Source of the DNA: Halobellus captivus | GTDB taxonomy: Archaea; Halobacteriota; Halobacteria; Halobacteriales; Haloferacaceae | Direction of reading: 5' to 3' | Assembly (NCBI RefSeq): GCF_003697845.1 | Contig: NZ_RDQE01000011.1 | Span: 1 to 64,000, forward strand | DNA: 64,000 nucleotides | Part shown: piece after piece, positions 34,182 through 42,447 of the stretch | Layout: each line of letters opens with the position of its first letter | How positions within the stretch are numbered: position 1 is the first letter of the stretch | Position numbers and translations under genes: made by a program | The notes under the pieces: generated by a model | Databases searched by the model: none | Seen by the model: the letters and a program-made list of their open reading frames with translations, nothing else | Told to the model about the DNA's origin: nothing

Positions 34182-34568
34182 TCACTCGACGAGCTCGATG
34201 GTGTCGTCGCCGTTCGGCACCGCACAGAGGAACGCGCCGGGCTCGTCGCCCTCGTTGCGGTACCAGTGCTCGACGCCTGCGGGGATCAGAAGCGAGTCGC
34301 CCGCCGAGACCGTGTGCTCCTCGTCGCCGATGCCGACGACGTACTCGCCCGCGAGGACGTGCTGTTCGTGTTCGACCGCGTTGGTGTGTCGAGGAACCTC
34401 GCTTCCGGCGTCGATCTCGAACCGCCGGATCGCGAAGTTCGGCGCGCCGTCCGACTCGTCCAGGAGGACCCCCTTTCGGAGACCCTCCGCCGCGTCGACC
34501 GACTCGTAGGAGACCTGGTTCGCGCGTTTGACGACCGGTTCCGGGTCGGTGTTGGTCGCTTCGCTCAT
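34182..34568 (-). CDS. cupin-domain protein
   Basis: A 128-residue single-cupin protein. Cupin motif 1 appears as PRHTNAVEHEQHVLAGEYVVGIG with metal ligands His, His, Glu/His, and motif 2 as GDSLLIPAGVEHWYRNEG. It probably binds a divalent metal; the activity (dioxygenase, isomerase or sensor) is not readable. I chose the ATG at 34568 instead of 34595 because the palindromic TATA element at 34594-34607 sits 26 bases upstream, right for a leaderless transcript. It is divergent from the aminotransferase gene. Confidence 0.85.
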   Translation of the reverse strand: MSEATNTDPEPVVKRANQVSYESVDAAEGLRKGVLLDESDGAPNFAIRRFEIDAGSEVPRHTNAVEHEQHVLAGEYVVGIGDEEHTVSAGDSLLIPAGVEHWYRNEGDEPGAFLCAVPNGDDTIELVE

Positions 34569-34593
34569 ACCGTTCGCGTCGTTCCGGACCGGC

Positions 34594-34607
34594 ATAAATG
34601 GATTTAT
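34594..34607. promoter_or_regulatory. shared divergent TATA palindrome ATAAAT-GG-ATTTAT
   Basis: A perfect 6-base inverted repeat with a 2-base centre lies 26 bases upstream of the cupin ATG on one strand and about 27 upstream of the aminotransferase ATG on the other. It could serve as a TATA box for both leaderless genes, which would make them compete for one TBP site. The spacing decides both start choices. Confidence 0.5.
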
Positions 34608-34634
34608 TGTGGTATAGAGGATCATGAAGAACGT

Positions 34635-35969
34635 ATGCAAGAGAACGTACCCCACGCCGGGCGCGGCGAAACGGACGGGGAGGCGATACCGCACTGGCAC
34701 GACCCGGACGGTGAGGCGATGACCATCGTCGAAGGGGAGGGCGCGACGGTGTACGACGACGAGGGGTCCGCGTACCTCGATCTCATCTCGCAGCTCTACT
34801 GTACGAACGCGGGCCACAGCAACGAGGCGATCACGGACGCGATGACCGCACAGATGGAGCGGATCCCCTACGTCTCCTCGGCGAAGGGGAACGACGTTCG
34901 GGACGCGTTGGCGGACGACCTCGCGAAGATCGCGCCCGGCTCGCTCTCGGAGGTCTACTTCTCGGTGTCCGGGAGCGAGGCGAACGAGGCGGCCGCCCAG
35001 ATCGCGAGGACGGTCCAGGACGCCCCGAAGGTGCTGACCCGGTGGCAGTCCTATCACGGCGGAACCGCCGGCGCCGGCTCGCTCACCGGGGACCCGAGCA
35101 CGCGCTCGACGCTCGGCCGCTACGCCGCGACGACCGGCTCGGAGAAGTTCCTGCCGCCCCTGCCGACGGCGTTCGACGCCGACTCGCCGGAGGACCTGGC
35201 CGAGCAGGCGGCGAACCACGTCGAGTTCGTGATCCAGAACGAGGGGGCGGACTCGGTGGCCGCGATCCTGATGGAGCCGATCGGCGGAACGAGCGGCGGC
35301 TACCCCGCACCGCCGGGCTACTTCGAGCGGCTCCGCGAGATCTGTGACGAGTACGACGTGCTCCTGATCGCGGACGAGGTCATCACCGGGTTCGGCCGCT
35401 GTGGCGAGTGGTTCGGCATCGAGACCGAGAGCGTCGAGCCCGACATGATCACGTTCGCGAAAGGGGTGACGAGCGCGTACGCCCCGCTGGCCGGCGTGAT
35501 CGCCGACGAGTGGATCGGCGAGACCGTCCGCGAGGAGGGGTACGACCTGGGACAGACGTTCGCCGGACACCCCGTGGCCTGTGCGGCCGGTCGCGCCGCG
35601 ATCGACGAGTACGAGTCACACCTCATCGACGACGCGCGTGAGCTGGCGCCGGTGCTCGAGTCCCGCCTCGAGGAGCTGGCGGCGACCCACGACGTCGTCG
35701 AGACCGTCCGCGGCCGCGGGTTCCTCTGGAGCGTCGTCTTCGCCGACCCCGAGACCGGCGAGCCGTTCGTCCACCCGTGGGCCGGGGACGACGACGAGGA
35801 GAACCCGGTCGCCGCGGTCCGGGAGGCGGCCGCCGACCGGGGTGCCCTCTTCGGGAACGGACGGCCGGACGTACAGATCCTCATCGCGCCGCCGCTCTGC
35901 ACCACGCGTGCCGAACTCGAACGGGGAATCGACGCGCTCGAGGAGGCGATCGAGGAGACCTTCGAGTAG
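34635..35969 (+). CDS. class III PLP-dependent aminotransferase
   Basis: A 444-residue omega-amino acid/diamine-type aminotransferase. Marks are SGSEANEAA for the cofactor phosphate, DEVITGFGR (247-255) with the Asp that contacts the PLP ring, and the Schiff-base lysine K276 in TFAKGVTS. The family includes beta-alanine:pyruvate, taurine and 4-aminobutyrate aminotransferases, and the substrate here is open. The ATG at 34635 fits a leaderless start. It is divergent with a cupin gene, a possible functional link that rests only on the shared promoter. Confidence 0.9.
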   Translation: MQENVPHAGRGETDGEAIPHWHDPDGEAMTIVEGEGATVYDDEGSAYLDLISQLYCTNAGHSNEAITDAMTAQMERIPYVSSAKGNDVRDALADDLAKIAPGSLSEVYFSVSGSEANEAAAQIARTVQDAPKVLTRWQSYHGGTAGAGSLTGDPSTRSTLGRYAATTGSEKFLPPLPTAFDADSPEDLAEQAANHVEFVIQNEGADSVAAILMEPIGGTSGGYPAPPGYFERLREICDEYDVLLIADEVITGFGRCGEWFGIETESVEPDMITFAKGVTSAYAPLAGVIADEWIGETVREEGYDLGQTFAGHPVACAAGRAAIDEYESHLIDDARELAPVLESRLEELAATHDVVETVRGRGFLWSVVFADPETGEPFVHPWAGDDDEENPVAAVREAAADRGALFGNGRPDVQILIAPPLCTTRAELERGIDALEEAIEETFE

Positions 35970-36064
35970 CGCCCCGGTTCAGTCCCCCGCTTTCGACCAC
36001 GGGGAGCCGATCGACCGCCCGTCGACGGTCAACAATTAAACGGCCGCCCGATCAACGACGGGGC

Positions 36065-37243
36065 ATGCGTGGACTCCGGATCGGGACCGTCGTCGGCATT
36101 CCGGTCAGACTCAACTGGACGTTCCTGATCGTGTTACCGCTCTTCGCGTACCTCATCGGCTCGGAAGTGGAGACCATCGCCGGCGTGATGAACGAGACGT
36201 TGGGCGCCGGCATCGACACGGCGGCGGTCGGCGTCGGAGCCACCCCGTGGCTGCTCGGACTGGCGGCCGTTCTCGGGCTGTTCGGCGGCGTCCTCCTCCA
36301 CGAGTTCGGCCACTCGCTCGTCGCGATGCGGTACGGCTACGAGATCGAGTCGATCACGCTGTGGCTGCTCGGCGGGCTCGCGAGCTTCACGGAGTTCCCC
36401 GAGGACTGGAAACACGAGTTCTGGATCGCGGTCGCGGGGCCGATAGTCAGCCTCGGCGTCGGCGCGGTCTGTTACGGCGTGTTCGTGCTCGCACCCGCGG
36501 GCTCGGACGCCCTGCTCTTCGTGTTCAGTTACCTGGCGGTTCTGAACGTCGTCCTCGCCGGATTCAACATGCTGCCGGCGTTCCCGATGGACGGCGGCCG
36601 CGTCCTGCGGGCGCTCCTCGCGCGCAGCCAGCCGCACGCGCAGGCGACCCAGCGTGCGGCCGGGGTCGGCAAGGTGTTCGCGTTCCTGATGGGCGTCTTC
36701 GGCCTGTTGACGTTCCAGCTGCTCCTCATCGTGCTCGCCTTCTTCATCTACATGGCGGCCTCCGGCGAGGCCCAACAGACCACGCTGAAGGCGGTCTTCG
36801 AGGGCGTCACCGTCGCGGACGTGATGACGCCCCGCGATCGGCTCCACACGGTGACCGAGACCACGTCCGTCGCCGATCTGATGAGCCGGATGTTCGAGGA
36901 GCGCCACACCGGCTACCCGGTGATGGACGGCGGCGACCTCGTCGGCATGGTCACCCTCGAGGACGCCCGCGAGGTCCGGGAGGTCGAGCGCGACGCCTAC
37001 CGCGTCGAGGACGTGATGGAGACGGACATCGCCTCCGTTACGGCCGACACCGACGCGATGTCCGCCCTTCGAGTGATGCAGGAACACGGAGTGGGACGGC
37101 TGCCGGTCCTCGATGCGGACGGCGAGCTGGTGGGACTCATCTCGCGGTCGGACCTGATGACCGCGTTCAACATCATCCAGACGGGCGGCACCCCGAGCGT
37201 GATCACCGGTCGACGCGCCGACGAGGACGGTCGGATCCTCTGA
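36065..37243 (+). CDS. site-2 protease (M50) with two CBS domains
   Basis: Intramembrane zinc metalloprotease, 392 residues. The catalytic HEFGH is at 79-83 and the third zinc ligand is in NMLPAFPMDGGR (Asp at about 176). Hydrophobic segments span about 16-45, 60-90, 115-145, 150-175 and 205-235. The C-terminus carries two CBS domains (about 250-365: VADVMTPRDRLHTVTE and VEDVMETDIASVTADT), which sense adenine nucleotides. This SpoIVFB-like layout is common in haloarchaea, where one member (RseP-like) cleaves membrane-bound regulators. The substrate is unknown. Confidence 0.93.
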   Translation: MRGLRIGTVVGIPVRLNWTFLIVLPLFAYLIGSEVETIAGVMNETLGAGIDTAAVGVGATPWLLGLAAVLGLFGGVLLHEFGHSLVAMRYGYEIESITLWLLGGLASFTEFPEDWKHEFWIAVAGPIVSLGVGAVCYGVFVLAPAGSDALLFVFSYLAVLNVVLAGFNMLPAFPMDGGRVLRALLARSQPHAQATQRAAGVGKVFAFLMGVFGLLTFQLLLIVLAFFIYMAASGEAQQTTLKAVFEGVTVADVMTPRDRLHTVTETTSVADLMSRMFEERHTGYPVMDGGDLVGMVTLEDAREVREVERDAYRVEDVMETDIASVTADTDAMSALRVMQEHGVGRLPVLDADGELVGLISRSDLMTAFNIIQTGGTPSVITGRRADEDGRIL

Positions 37244-37294
37244 GAAGGTGACTCGGACCTCTGAAGGATTCCGTCGCCGCTCCGCCGGCCGGAT

Positions 37295-39019
37295 CTAGTC
37301 GTCCGCGGATCCGACCGACGTCGCCGCCCGGTCCGCGTTCGGGTCGTCGTCAGCGAGCTCCGAGAGCCGGTCGAGCGCGTCGACCATCGCGACGACGCTG
37401 GCTCGCGTGATGTCCGCGTCCGACGCCGACACCGAGACGGACCGGTCGCCGCGCGAGAGGTCGACCGCCACGGTGACGACGGCGTCGGTCCCGCCGGTGA
37501 TGGCGTCGACGTGGTAGGAGTCGAGCTCGAAGGAGACGGCGTCGACCCCGCCGCTCTCGTCCGCGAGCGCCGCACGGACCGCCTCGAGGCCGGCGTCGAC
37601 CGGGCCGGAGCCGGTGCCCGAGGCGACCCGCTCCTCGTCGCCGACGCGGAGCCGCACCGAGGCGGTCGGCAGGTTGCCGCCGGAGGTCGCCGAGAGGTCG
37701 ACGAGCTCGACGTGACGGTCGCGCTCGCGGCCCTGGACGTCCTCGGTGATCGCGAGCAGGTCCGCGTCGGTGACGCGCTTCCCGCGGTCGCCGAGCTCCT
37801 TCACCCGGGAGACGACCTCCCCGAGCTCGTCGTCGTCGACGTCGACGCCGTGGTCGGCGAGCGCGGCCGCGACGCCGGCGCGGCCGGCGTGTTTGCCGAG
37901 CACGAGCCGGCGCTCGCGGCCGACCGTCTCGGGCGGGTACGGTTCGTACATCGTCCCGTCCTTCAGCGTGCCGTCGGTGTGGATCCCCGACTCGTGTGCG
38001 AACGCGTTCGCGCCGCACACCGCCTTGTTCGGCGGGATCGCGACGCCGGTCACCTCCGAGACGCGACGGCAGAGCCGGTAGAGTCGCTCGACGTCGACGG
38101 TGTCCACGTCGTAGGTGCGGTCCAACGAGATCGCGACCTCCTCTAACGCCACGTTGCCGGCGCGCTCGCCGACGCCGAGGACGGTGCCGTGGACCGTGTC
38201 CGCTCCCGCCTTCAGCCCGGCGTGGACGTTCGTCAGCCCGAAGCCCAGGTCGTCGTGCGTGTGGAGGCTCGTCGGGCCGAGGTCGGCGAGCCGGGAGACG
38301 ACCTCGGCGGTTCGCTCGGGGCCGGCCGCGCCGACGGTGTCACAGTAGCAGACGCGGTCCGCGCCCGCGTCGAGCCCGGCACCCATGAGCCGCTCGAGGT
38401 ACTCGAGGTCGGCCCGCGAGCCGTCCTCGCCGAGCACCTCGACCCAGAGGTCGTGGTCCTTCGCGTACTCGACGAGCTCGACGGTGGTCTCGACGACCGC
38501 CTCGCGGCTCGATCCCACCTTCGTCTCGACGTGTTTGTCCGAGGCGGGCACGACGAGGTTGACGCCGTCGACGTCGCAGTCGAGCGCGCGGTCGATGTCG
38601 GACCGGACGCCGCGCGCGAAGCTGGTGACCGTCGCGTCGAGTTCCTCGTCGGCGACGCGGCGGATACCCTCGCGTTCGCCCTCCGAGGTACAGGCCGAGC
38701 CCGCCTCGATCACGTGGACGCCCGCGGCGTCGAGCTCGCGGGCGACGTCGACCTTGTCCGCGGGCGTGAGCGAGACGCCGGGCATCTGCTCGCCGTCGCG
38801 CAGCGTCGTGTCCAGTAGCTGTACCTCCTCGAGATCGGTGAATGGGTTCGGGTTCAAAAGGTTCTCCGTGGTCCGCGTCGGTGTCGTTCGGTCGGTGCCG
38901 CCGTCGGGGACGAAGCTCCGAGCGTCGGCGTGAGCGTCGGCGTGTGCGTGGGCGTTACTGTCGGCGAATTTCACGGCCAGCCGCCGTGAGGCGACTTGCT
39001 CTATCCTCCGAACGACCAC
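37295..39019 (-). CDS. 2-isopropylmalate/(R)-citramalate synthase family (LeuA/CimA)
   Basis: Condenses acetyl-CoA with a 2-oxo acid, the first committed step of leucine or threonine-independent isoleucine synthesis. The catalytic TIM barrel has LLDTTLRDGEQMPGVSL, the metal ligands in SLHTHDDLGFG, and GVGERAGNVALEE. An accessory linker and a C-terminal regulatory (LeuA dimer) domain follow. Choosing between LeuA and CimA needs phylogeny. Start is uncertain: the GTG at 39019 gives an odd His/Ala/Asp-rich lead (AHAHADAHADAR) of about 55 residues before the conserved core. A TATA box TTTTATTA lies at about 39062-39069 on the same strand. Confidence 0.88.
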   Translation of the reverse strand: MVVRRIEQVASRRLAVKFADSNAHAHADAHADARSFVPDGGTDRTTPTRTTENLLNPNPFTDLEEVQLLDTTLRDGEQMPGVSLTPADKVDVARELDAAGVHVIEAGSACTSEGEREGIRRVADEELDATVTSFARGVRSDIDRALDCDVDGVNLVVPASDKHVETKVGSSREAVVETTVELVEYAKDHDLWVEVLGEDGSRADLEYLERLMGAGLDAGADRVCYCDTVGAAGPERTAEVVSRLADLGPTSLHTHDDLGFGLTNVHAGLKAGADTVHGTVLGVGERAGNVALEEVAISLDRTYDVDTVDVERLYRLCRRVSEVTGVAIPPNKAVCGANAFAHESGIHTDGTLKDGTMYEPYPPETVGRERRLVLGKHAGRAGVAAALADHGVDVDDDELGEVVSRVKELGDRGKRVTDADLLAITEDVQGRERDRHVELVDLSATSGGNLPTASVRLRVGDEERVASGTGSGPVDAGLEAVRAALADESGGVDAVSFELDSYHVDAITGGTDAVVTVAVDLSRGDRSVSVSASDADITRASVVAMVDALDRLSELADDDPNADRAATSVGSADD

Positions 39020-39138
39020 GAGTGTCTCGTGTCATTCGTACCCGTGCGGATGGTCCTCAGGATAATAAAACGGACGGTTCGCGTCCGAACTCGCCGACCG
39101 ATCGTCGGCGAAGCCCGGTCGAGAGCGACGATCCCTCA

Positions 39139-39245
39139 CCGTTCGTCCCTCATCAACTGTCCCTCGCCACCCGACCCACACCGCTCGTCCCTCATCAACC
39201 ATCCCTCATCGCTCGTCCCTCGCCACCCAACCCACACCGCTCACC
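39139..39245. repeat. imperfect direct repeats upstream of the LeuA/CimA gene
   Basis: Two imperfect units of about 42-56 bases, each with CGYTCGTCCCTCATCAAC, TCCCTCGCCACCC and CCCACACCGCTC segments; the second has an extra internal CGTCCCTC unit. They fill the gap between the promoter of the LeuA/CimA gene and the end of the Cas4-like gene. Function is unknown; they may have arisen by slippage. Confidence 0.5.
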
Positions 39246-39927
39246 CCAGAAGCGAGCGCAACGATCGACGGCCGGTCCCACACTCTTCCCGGTACTCGCA
39301 GGTCGTACACCGGTCGTCGTCGACGCGGGCCGGCGGGCCGGCGATCGCGCGGACCGCCCGGACCGTCCGTCGATAGGCCGCCTTCCGACGGGTCGTGATC
39401 CTGACCTCCCGGACGACGCCGACGGCGGGATACTCGAGGACCGCCCGCGGAACGTCGCGCTCCCGCTCCCACGCGAGCGCCTTGGCCGCCGCGACCGCCC
39501 GGACCGACTGCGGCTCCCAGACGCCGCGTTCGGGCGGCTCGCCGGGCGAGCAGATCACCGGAGTCGGCGGTCCGCCGTCGACGGCCGCCAGCAGCTTGTG
39601 GACGACCCCGTGACACTCGCGTCCCGAGAGGAACGCCCGCGTCTCGGTCGGGTCGACGAGCCGGTCGTACAGGTCGCGCTCGCGGAGCCGAGAGAGGTTC
39701 CGGCGGTAGGCGGCCGGCTCGCGGCGGAGCGGGAGCCGTCGGAGGACCGAATCCGGCGCGTCGATCAACTCCGGGTATCGGTCGGCCAGGTCGATCCGCT
39801 CGGTCGCCTCCGTCGGAAGGTCCCGATCGTCCTCGCGCCGGCGGTAGTAGAGTTGGCGGGGACAGTACGCCGCGGCCGCGAGGTCGCTGAAGGGGATCAC
39901 GGGGAGGATCGCCGCGGGTTCACACAT
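39241..39927 (-). CDS. stand-alone Cas4-like protein
   Basis: A 228-residue protein with the Cas4/RecB-like frame: the N-terminal FSDLAAAAYCPRQLYYRR gives the lone Cys (C22), and the C-terminal CTTCEYREECG gives three more (C207, C210, C216), the four ligands of a [4Fe-4S] cluster. In between, the PD-(D/E)XK nuclease core is not easily found: EYPAVGVVREVRITTRRK stands where GxxD and ExK would be expected. No cas genes or repeats are near. It may be a repair-related or degenerate nuclease. The 3' end overlaps the direct repeats at 39139-39245. Confidence 0.75.
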   Translation of the reverse strand: MCEPAAILPVIPFSDLAAAAYCPRQLYYRRREDDRDLPTEATERIDLADRYPELIDAPDSVLRRLPLRREPAAYRRNLSRLRERDLYDRLVDPTETRAFLSGRECHGVVHKLLAAVDGGPPTPVICSPGEPPERGVWEPQSVRAVAAAKALAWERERDVPRAVLEYPAVGVVREVRITTRRKAAYRRTVRAVRAIAGPPARVDDDRCTTCEYREECGTGRRSLRSLLG

Positions 39928-39941
39928 AAGGAGTCGGTCGA

Positions 39942-40032
39942 ACCGGACGCGTTACGGCCGACCGGACGCGTTACGGCCGACCGGACGCGTCACGGTCGAA
40001 GCGGTCCGCGAGCTGAAGCGGTCCGCGAGCCG
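39942..40032. repeat. tandem repeats, 19 bases x3 then 17 bases x2
   Basis: Three near-identical 19-base units (ACCGGACGCGTTACGGCCG; the third has two changes) at 39942-39998 are followed directly by two 17-base units (AAGCGGTCCGCGAGCTG and a one-base variant) at 39999-40032. They sit just upstream of the Cas4-like gene start and before element copy B. Slippage repeats or binding-site iterons are both possible. Confidence 0.75.
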
Positions 40033-40083
40033 AACGGGACGTGATCCCCGGACGTGGTCCTCCGTGGTGGCGCGTGCCCGTGA

Positions 40084-40190
40084 GCGCCGCCCCGCGGCGC
40101 TCGCGGACCGCGCGAGGGAGGTCGAGGGGACCCGCCGGCCCCCCCGGCGGGTCGCCGAGGCCGAGGCTGGGGAGGCGTGAGGTGTGTGCG
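40084..40190 (+). repeat. interspersed structured element, copy B
   Basis: Hairpin 1 GCGCCGC/GCGGCGC (40084-40100), box CGCGAGGGAG (40111-40120), hairpin 2 GACCCGCCGG/CCGGCGGGTC with a C5 loop (40129-40153), then the conserved box GAGGCTGGGGAGG, GTGAGGTG (from 40163), followed by TGTGCGG. It lies on the plus strand between two minus-strand genes, so it is not in either gene's untranslated region. Along with the tandem repeats it fills the 39928-40262 gap; no gene is seen there. Confidence 0.7.
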
Positions 40191-40262
40191 GTCGGATCTG
40201 TCGCGACCGAGGAGTCGACGCCGCTCACGGCGAGGAAACGACCGATCACGAGGGTCCCGCCG

Positions 40263-40919
40263 CTACAGCGACACGTCGGTCTCGATGTCCTCGGTCGCCT
40301 CACGGAGCCCGTCCTCCCGTGCGTCGGTCGCGAGCGACTCCTCGATGTCCGCGTCGGTGAGGAGACCGCGGAACTCGTCGCGGAACCGGTCGTTCACGCG
40401 CGTGGACGCCAGGTCCGCGCGGGCGACCGGAACGAACTCGCGAACGACCTCCGGATCGACGTCGAGCTCCGCCGCAGCTGCCTCGACCGACCGGTCGGCC
40501 GCGAGCAGACGCTTCAGCGCCGCGTACTCGAAGGGAGCGTCCCGGTCCGCCTCGGCGACGAGGTGGAGGTCGAGGCGCGCGTCGCGGACCGTCCGTGCGT
40601 CGATCCCGGAGTCGGCGCCGTCGGGGTCGTCGTCGAGTTCCTCGCCGAGGTCGGCGGCGATCCACCCGTCGTCCTCGCCCGCGAAGAACCCGTAGACGAC
40701 GCGTTCGTACGCCTCGTCGTCGAGACCGGTGTCCTCGAGCCCCGAGTCGAGATCGTACCGCTCGCGCATCGCCGTGATGAGTTCCGCGACGCGCTCCTCG
40801 ACCGCGTCGTCGTCGCGGTCGACGAGGCTTCCGGGCGACTCCGACTGTCGCTCGGTCACCGTCTCGGAGCCGGTGGCGTCGACGAAGAGGTCCCGGAGCT
40901 CCTCGGTCTTCTCGTCCAT
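40263..40919 (-). CDS. cmi4: conditioned-medium-induced protein 4-like
   Basis: A 218-residue acidic protein starting MDEKTEELRDLFVDATGSETVTERQ, which I recognise as the haloarchaeal Cmi4 family, named for induction by conditioned medium. Residues 35-60 form a helix, and about 150-180 (SVEAAAAELDVDPEVVREFVPVARADLAS) look like a helix-turn-helix, so a role as a regulator is plausible though unproven. No membrane segment or enzyme motif is seen. The name is from memory of annotation and the function is unknown. Confidence 0.65.
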   Translation of the reverse strand: MDEKTEELRDLFVDATGSETVTERQSESPGSLVDRDDDAVEERVAELITAMRERYDLDSGLEDTGLDDEAYERVVYGFFAGEDDGWIAADLGEELDDDPDGADSGIDARTVRDARLDLHLVAEADRDAPFEYAALKRLLAADRSVEAAAAELDVDPEVVREFVPVARADLASTRVNDRFRDEFRGLLTDADIEESLATDAREDGLREATEDIETDVSL

Positions 40920-41014
40920 GCTCCTAGGAGGAGGCGGCGAGCGCGAAAAAGGGTGTCGGCGACTACCCGATCCGCCGGGATCGTCCCCGAACCGTCGTCC
41001 CGGCGCTCCGACGA

Positions 41015-41044
41015 CGTAAACCGATATACTAAAATTGGTTTACG
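41015..41044. promoter_or_regulatory. BirA-type biotin operator CGTAAACC-N14-GGTTTACG
   Basis: A perfect 8-base inverted repeat with a 14-base spacer, ending 15 bases before the bioY ATG. The half-site GTAAACC/GGTTTAC and the spacing equal the BirA box known across bacteria and some archaea (TTGTAAACC-N14/15-GGTTTACAA). The A/T-rich spacer (GATATACTAAAATT) contains the TATA box, about 27 bases upstream of the ATG. A biotin-loaded HTH-BirA bound here would block TBP. The birA gene itself is not in the window. Confidence 0.85.
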
Positions 41045-41058
41045 AGAGACCGGCGAGC

Positions 41059-41640
41059 ATGTCCACCCGAACCGAGTCGGTCGACCTCGTCGGCGACGAG
41101 GCGGCGGTCAACCTCGCGCGCGCCGCGCTGTTCGCCGCGCTCGTGGGCGCGTTCGCGTACGTCACGTTCCCGAACCCGATCTCGCCCGTCTCCGTGACGC
41201 TCCAGGTGCTCGGCGTCTTCCTCGCCGGGATCTACCTCGGTCCCGTGTGGGGGCCGGCCGCGCTCGTTCTCTACCTGGTCGCGGGTGCGCTCGGCGCGCC
41301 GGTGTTCGAGGGCGGCTCCGCCGGCGTCGGCGTCCTCGTCGGCCAGTCCGCCGGCTACCTCTGGTCGTACCCGCTGGCCGCGGGCGTCGTCGGCGCGGTC
41401 GTCCACCGCGGTACCGCCCTCCGCGATCCCGCCGCCGCCGGGCTCGCGACCCTCGTCGGCGCGATGGTCCTCGGAACCGTCGTCGTCTACGGGCTCGGGA
41501 TCGCCGGCCTGATGCTCGTCCTCTCGCTCGGCCCCGTCGAGGCGGCCACCGTCGGCGCGCTCGCGTTCCTCCCCGCGGAGGCACTGAAGATCGCCGCCGC
41601 GGTCGGGATCGTCCGATCCGACGCGATCGCGGCCGCCTGA
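41059..41640 (+). CDS. bioY: biotin transporter S-component BioY
   Basis: Substrate-binding membrane subunit of the ECF biotin importer, 193 residues with about six membrane helices. Family marks are AYVTFPNPISPVSVTLQVLGVFLAG, LVLYLVAGALGAPVF and GQSAGYLWSYPLAAG. The ATG at 41059 was chosen by its distance to the TATA box within the BirA operator and by the normal length. It is the first gene of bioY-bioM-bioN. Biotin is needed by acyl-CoA carboxylases such as the one at 62800. Confidence 0.95.
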   Translation: MSTRTESVDLVGDEAAVNLARAALFAALVGAFAYVTFPNPISPVSVTLQVLGVFLAGIYLGPVWGPAALVLYLVAGALGAPVFEGGSAGVGVLVGQSAGYLWSYPLAAGVVGAVVHRGTALRDPAAAGLATLVGAMVLGTVVVYGLGIAGLMLVLSLGPVEAATVGALAFLPAEALKIAAAVGIVRSDAIAAA

Positions 41641-41643
41641 ACC

Positions 41644-42447
41644 GTGATCGTTCTCGAGGACGTCACGTGCCGGTACGGGGGAACCGGAGACGCCGGCAAC
41701 GGAGCGATCGGGGAGCGAGGGGACGCCACGATCGTCGCCGTCGACGACGTCACCCTCACCGTCCCGGATGGCGAGTTCCTCGTCGTCGCCGGCGCGAACG
41801 GCTCCGGGAAGACGACGCTCGTCCGCACGTTCAACGGGCTCGTGCGGCCGGACTCGGGAACCGTCTCGGTGAACGGGACGGCCGTCGGGGAGGACCTCGT
41901 CGCCGCCCGCGTCGCGATCGGGATGGTGTTTCAGGACCCGCGCGATCAGCTGGTTTCGGCCACGGTCGGCGGCGACGTCGCGTTCGGTCCGGAGAACCTC
42001 GGACTCTCTCACGGGGAGATCGACCGGCGGGTCGCCGAGGCGCTCGAGGCGGTGAACATGGTCGGCCGCGAGGACGACCGGATCGCGACGCTGTCGGGCG
42101 GCGAGCGCGAGCGCGTCGCGATCGCGGGGGCGCTCGCGATGGAGCCCGACCACCTCGTGTGTGACGAGCCGTTCACCGGGCTCGACGAGCCGGCCCGCGA
42201 GTCGGTGCTCGGTCATCTCCGCGAGCGCCACGCGGCGGGGACCGGCGTCGTCGTCGTCACCCACGACCTCCGTGACGTGATCGGGCTCGCGGACCGCGTC
42301 GTCGGCCTCGCCGACGGGCGGGTCGTCGTCGACGGGACGCCGGCGGAGGCCGTCCCGGCGCTGTCCGGACTCGGCGTGCGGGTGCCGAGGGGAGGAGAGC
42401 GATTCGGCGACGATCGCTTTCCCGACGACGAGGATCCCGACGCGTGA
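41644..42447 (+). CDS. bioM: ECF transporter ATPase BioM
   Basis: The energising ATPase for biotin uptake: 267 residues from a GTG start four bases after bioY. Walker A GANGSGKTT (50-58), Q-loop FQDPRDQLVSATV with the EcfA-type DPRDQ segment, signature LSGGE (150-154), Walker B LVCDEP (171-176) and the HDL H-loop are intact. An extra Gly/Asn-rich insertion (about 12-28) precedes the A-loop. The stop overlaps the bioN GTG start by four bases (GTGA). Confidence 0.93.
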   Translation: MIVLEDVTCRYGGTGDAGNGAIGERGDATIVAVDDVTLTVPDGEFLVVAGANGSGKTTLVRTFNGLVRPDSGTVSVNGTAVGEDLVAARVAIGMVFQDPRDQLVSATVGGDVAFGPENLGLSHGEIDRRVAEALEAVNMVGREDDRIATLSGGERERVAIAGALAMEPDHLVCDEPFTGLDEPARESVLGHLRERHAAGTGVVVVTHDLRDVIGLADRVVGLADGRVVVDGTPAEAVPALSGLGVRVPRGGERFGDDRFPDDEDPDA

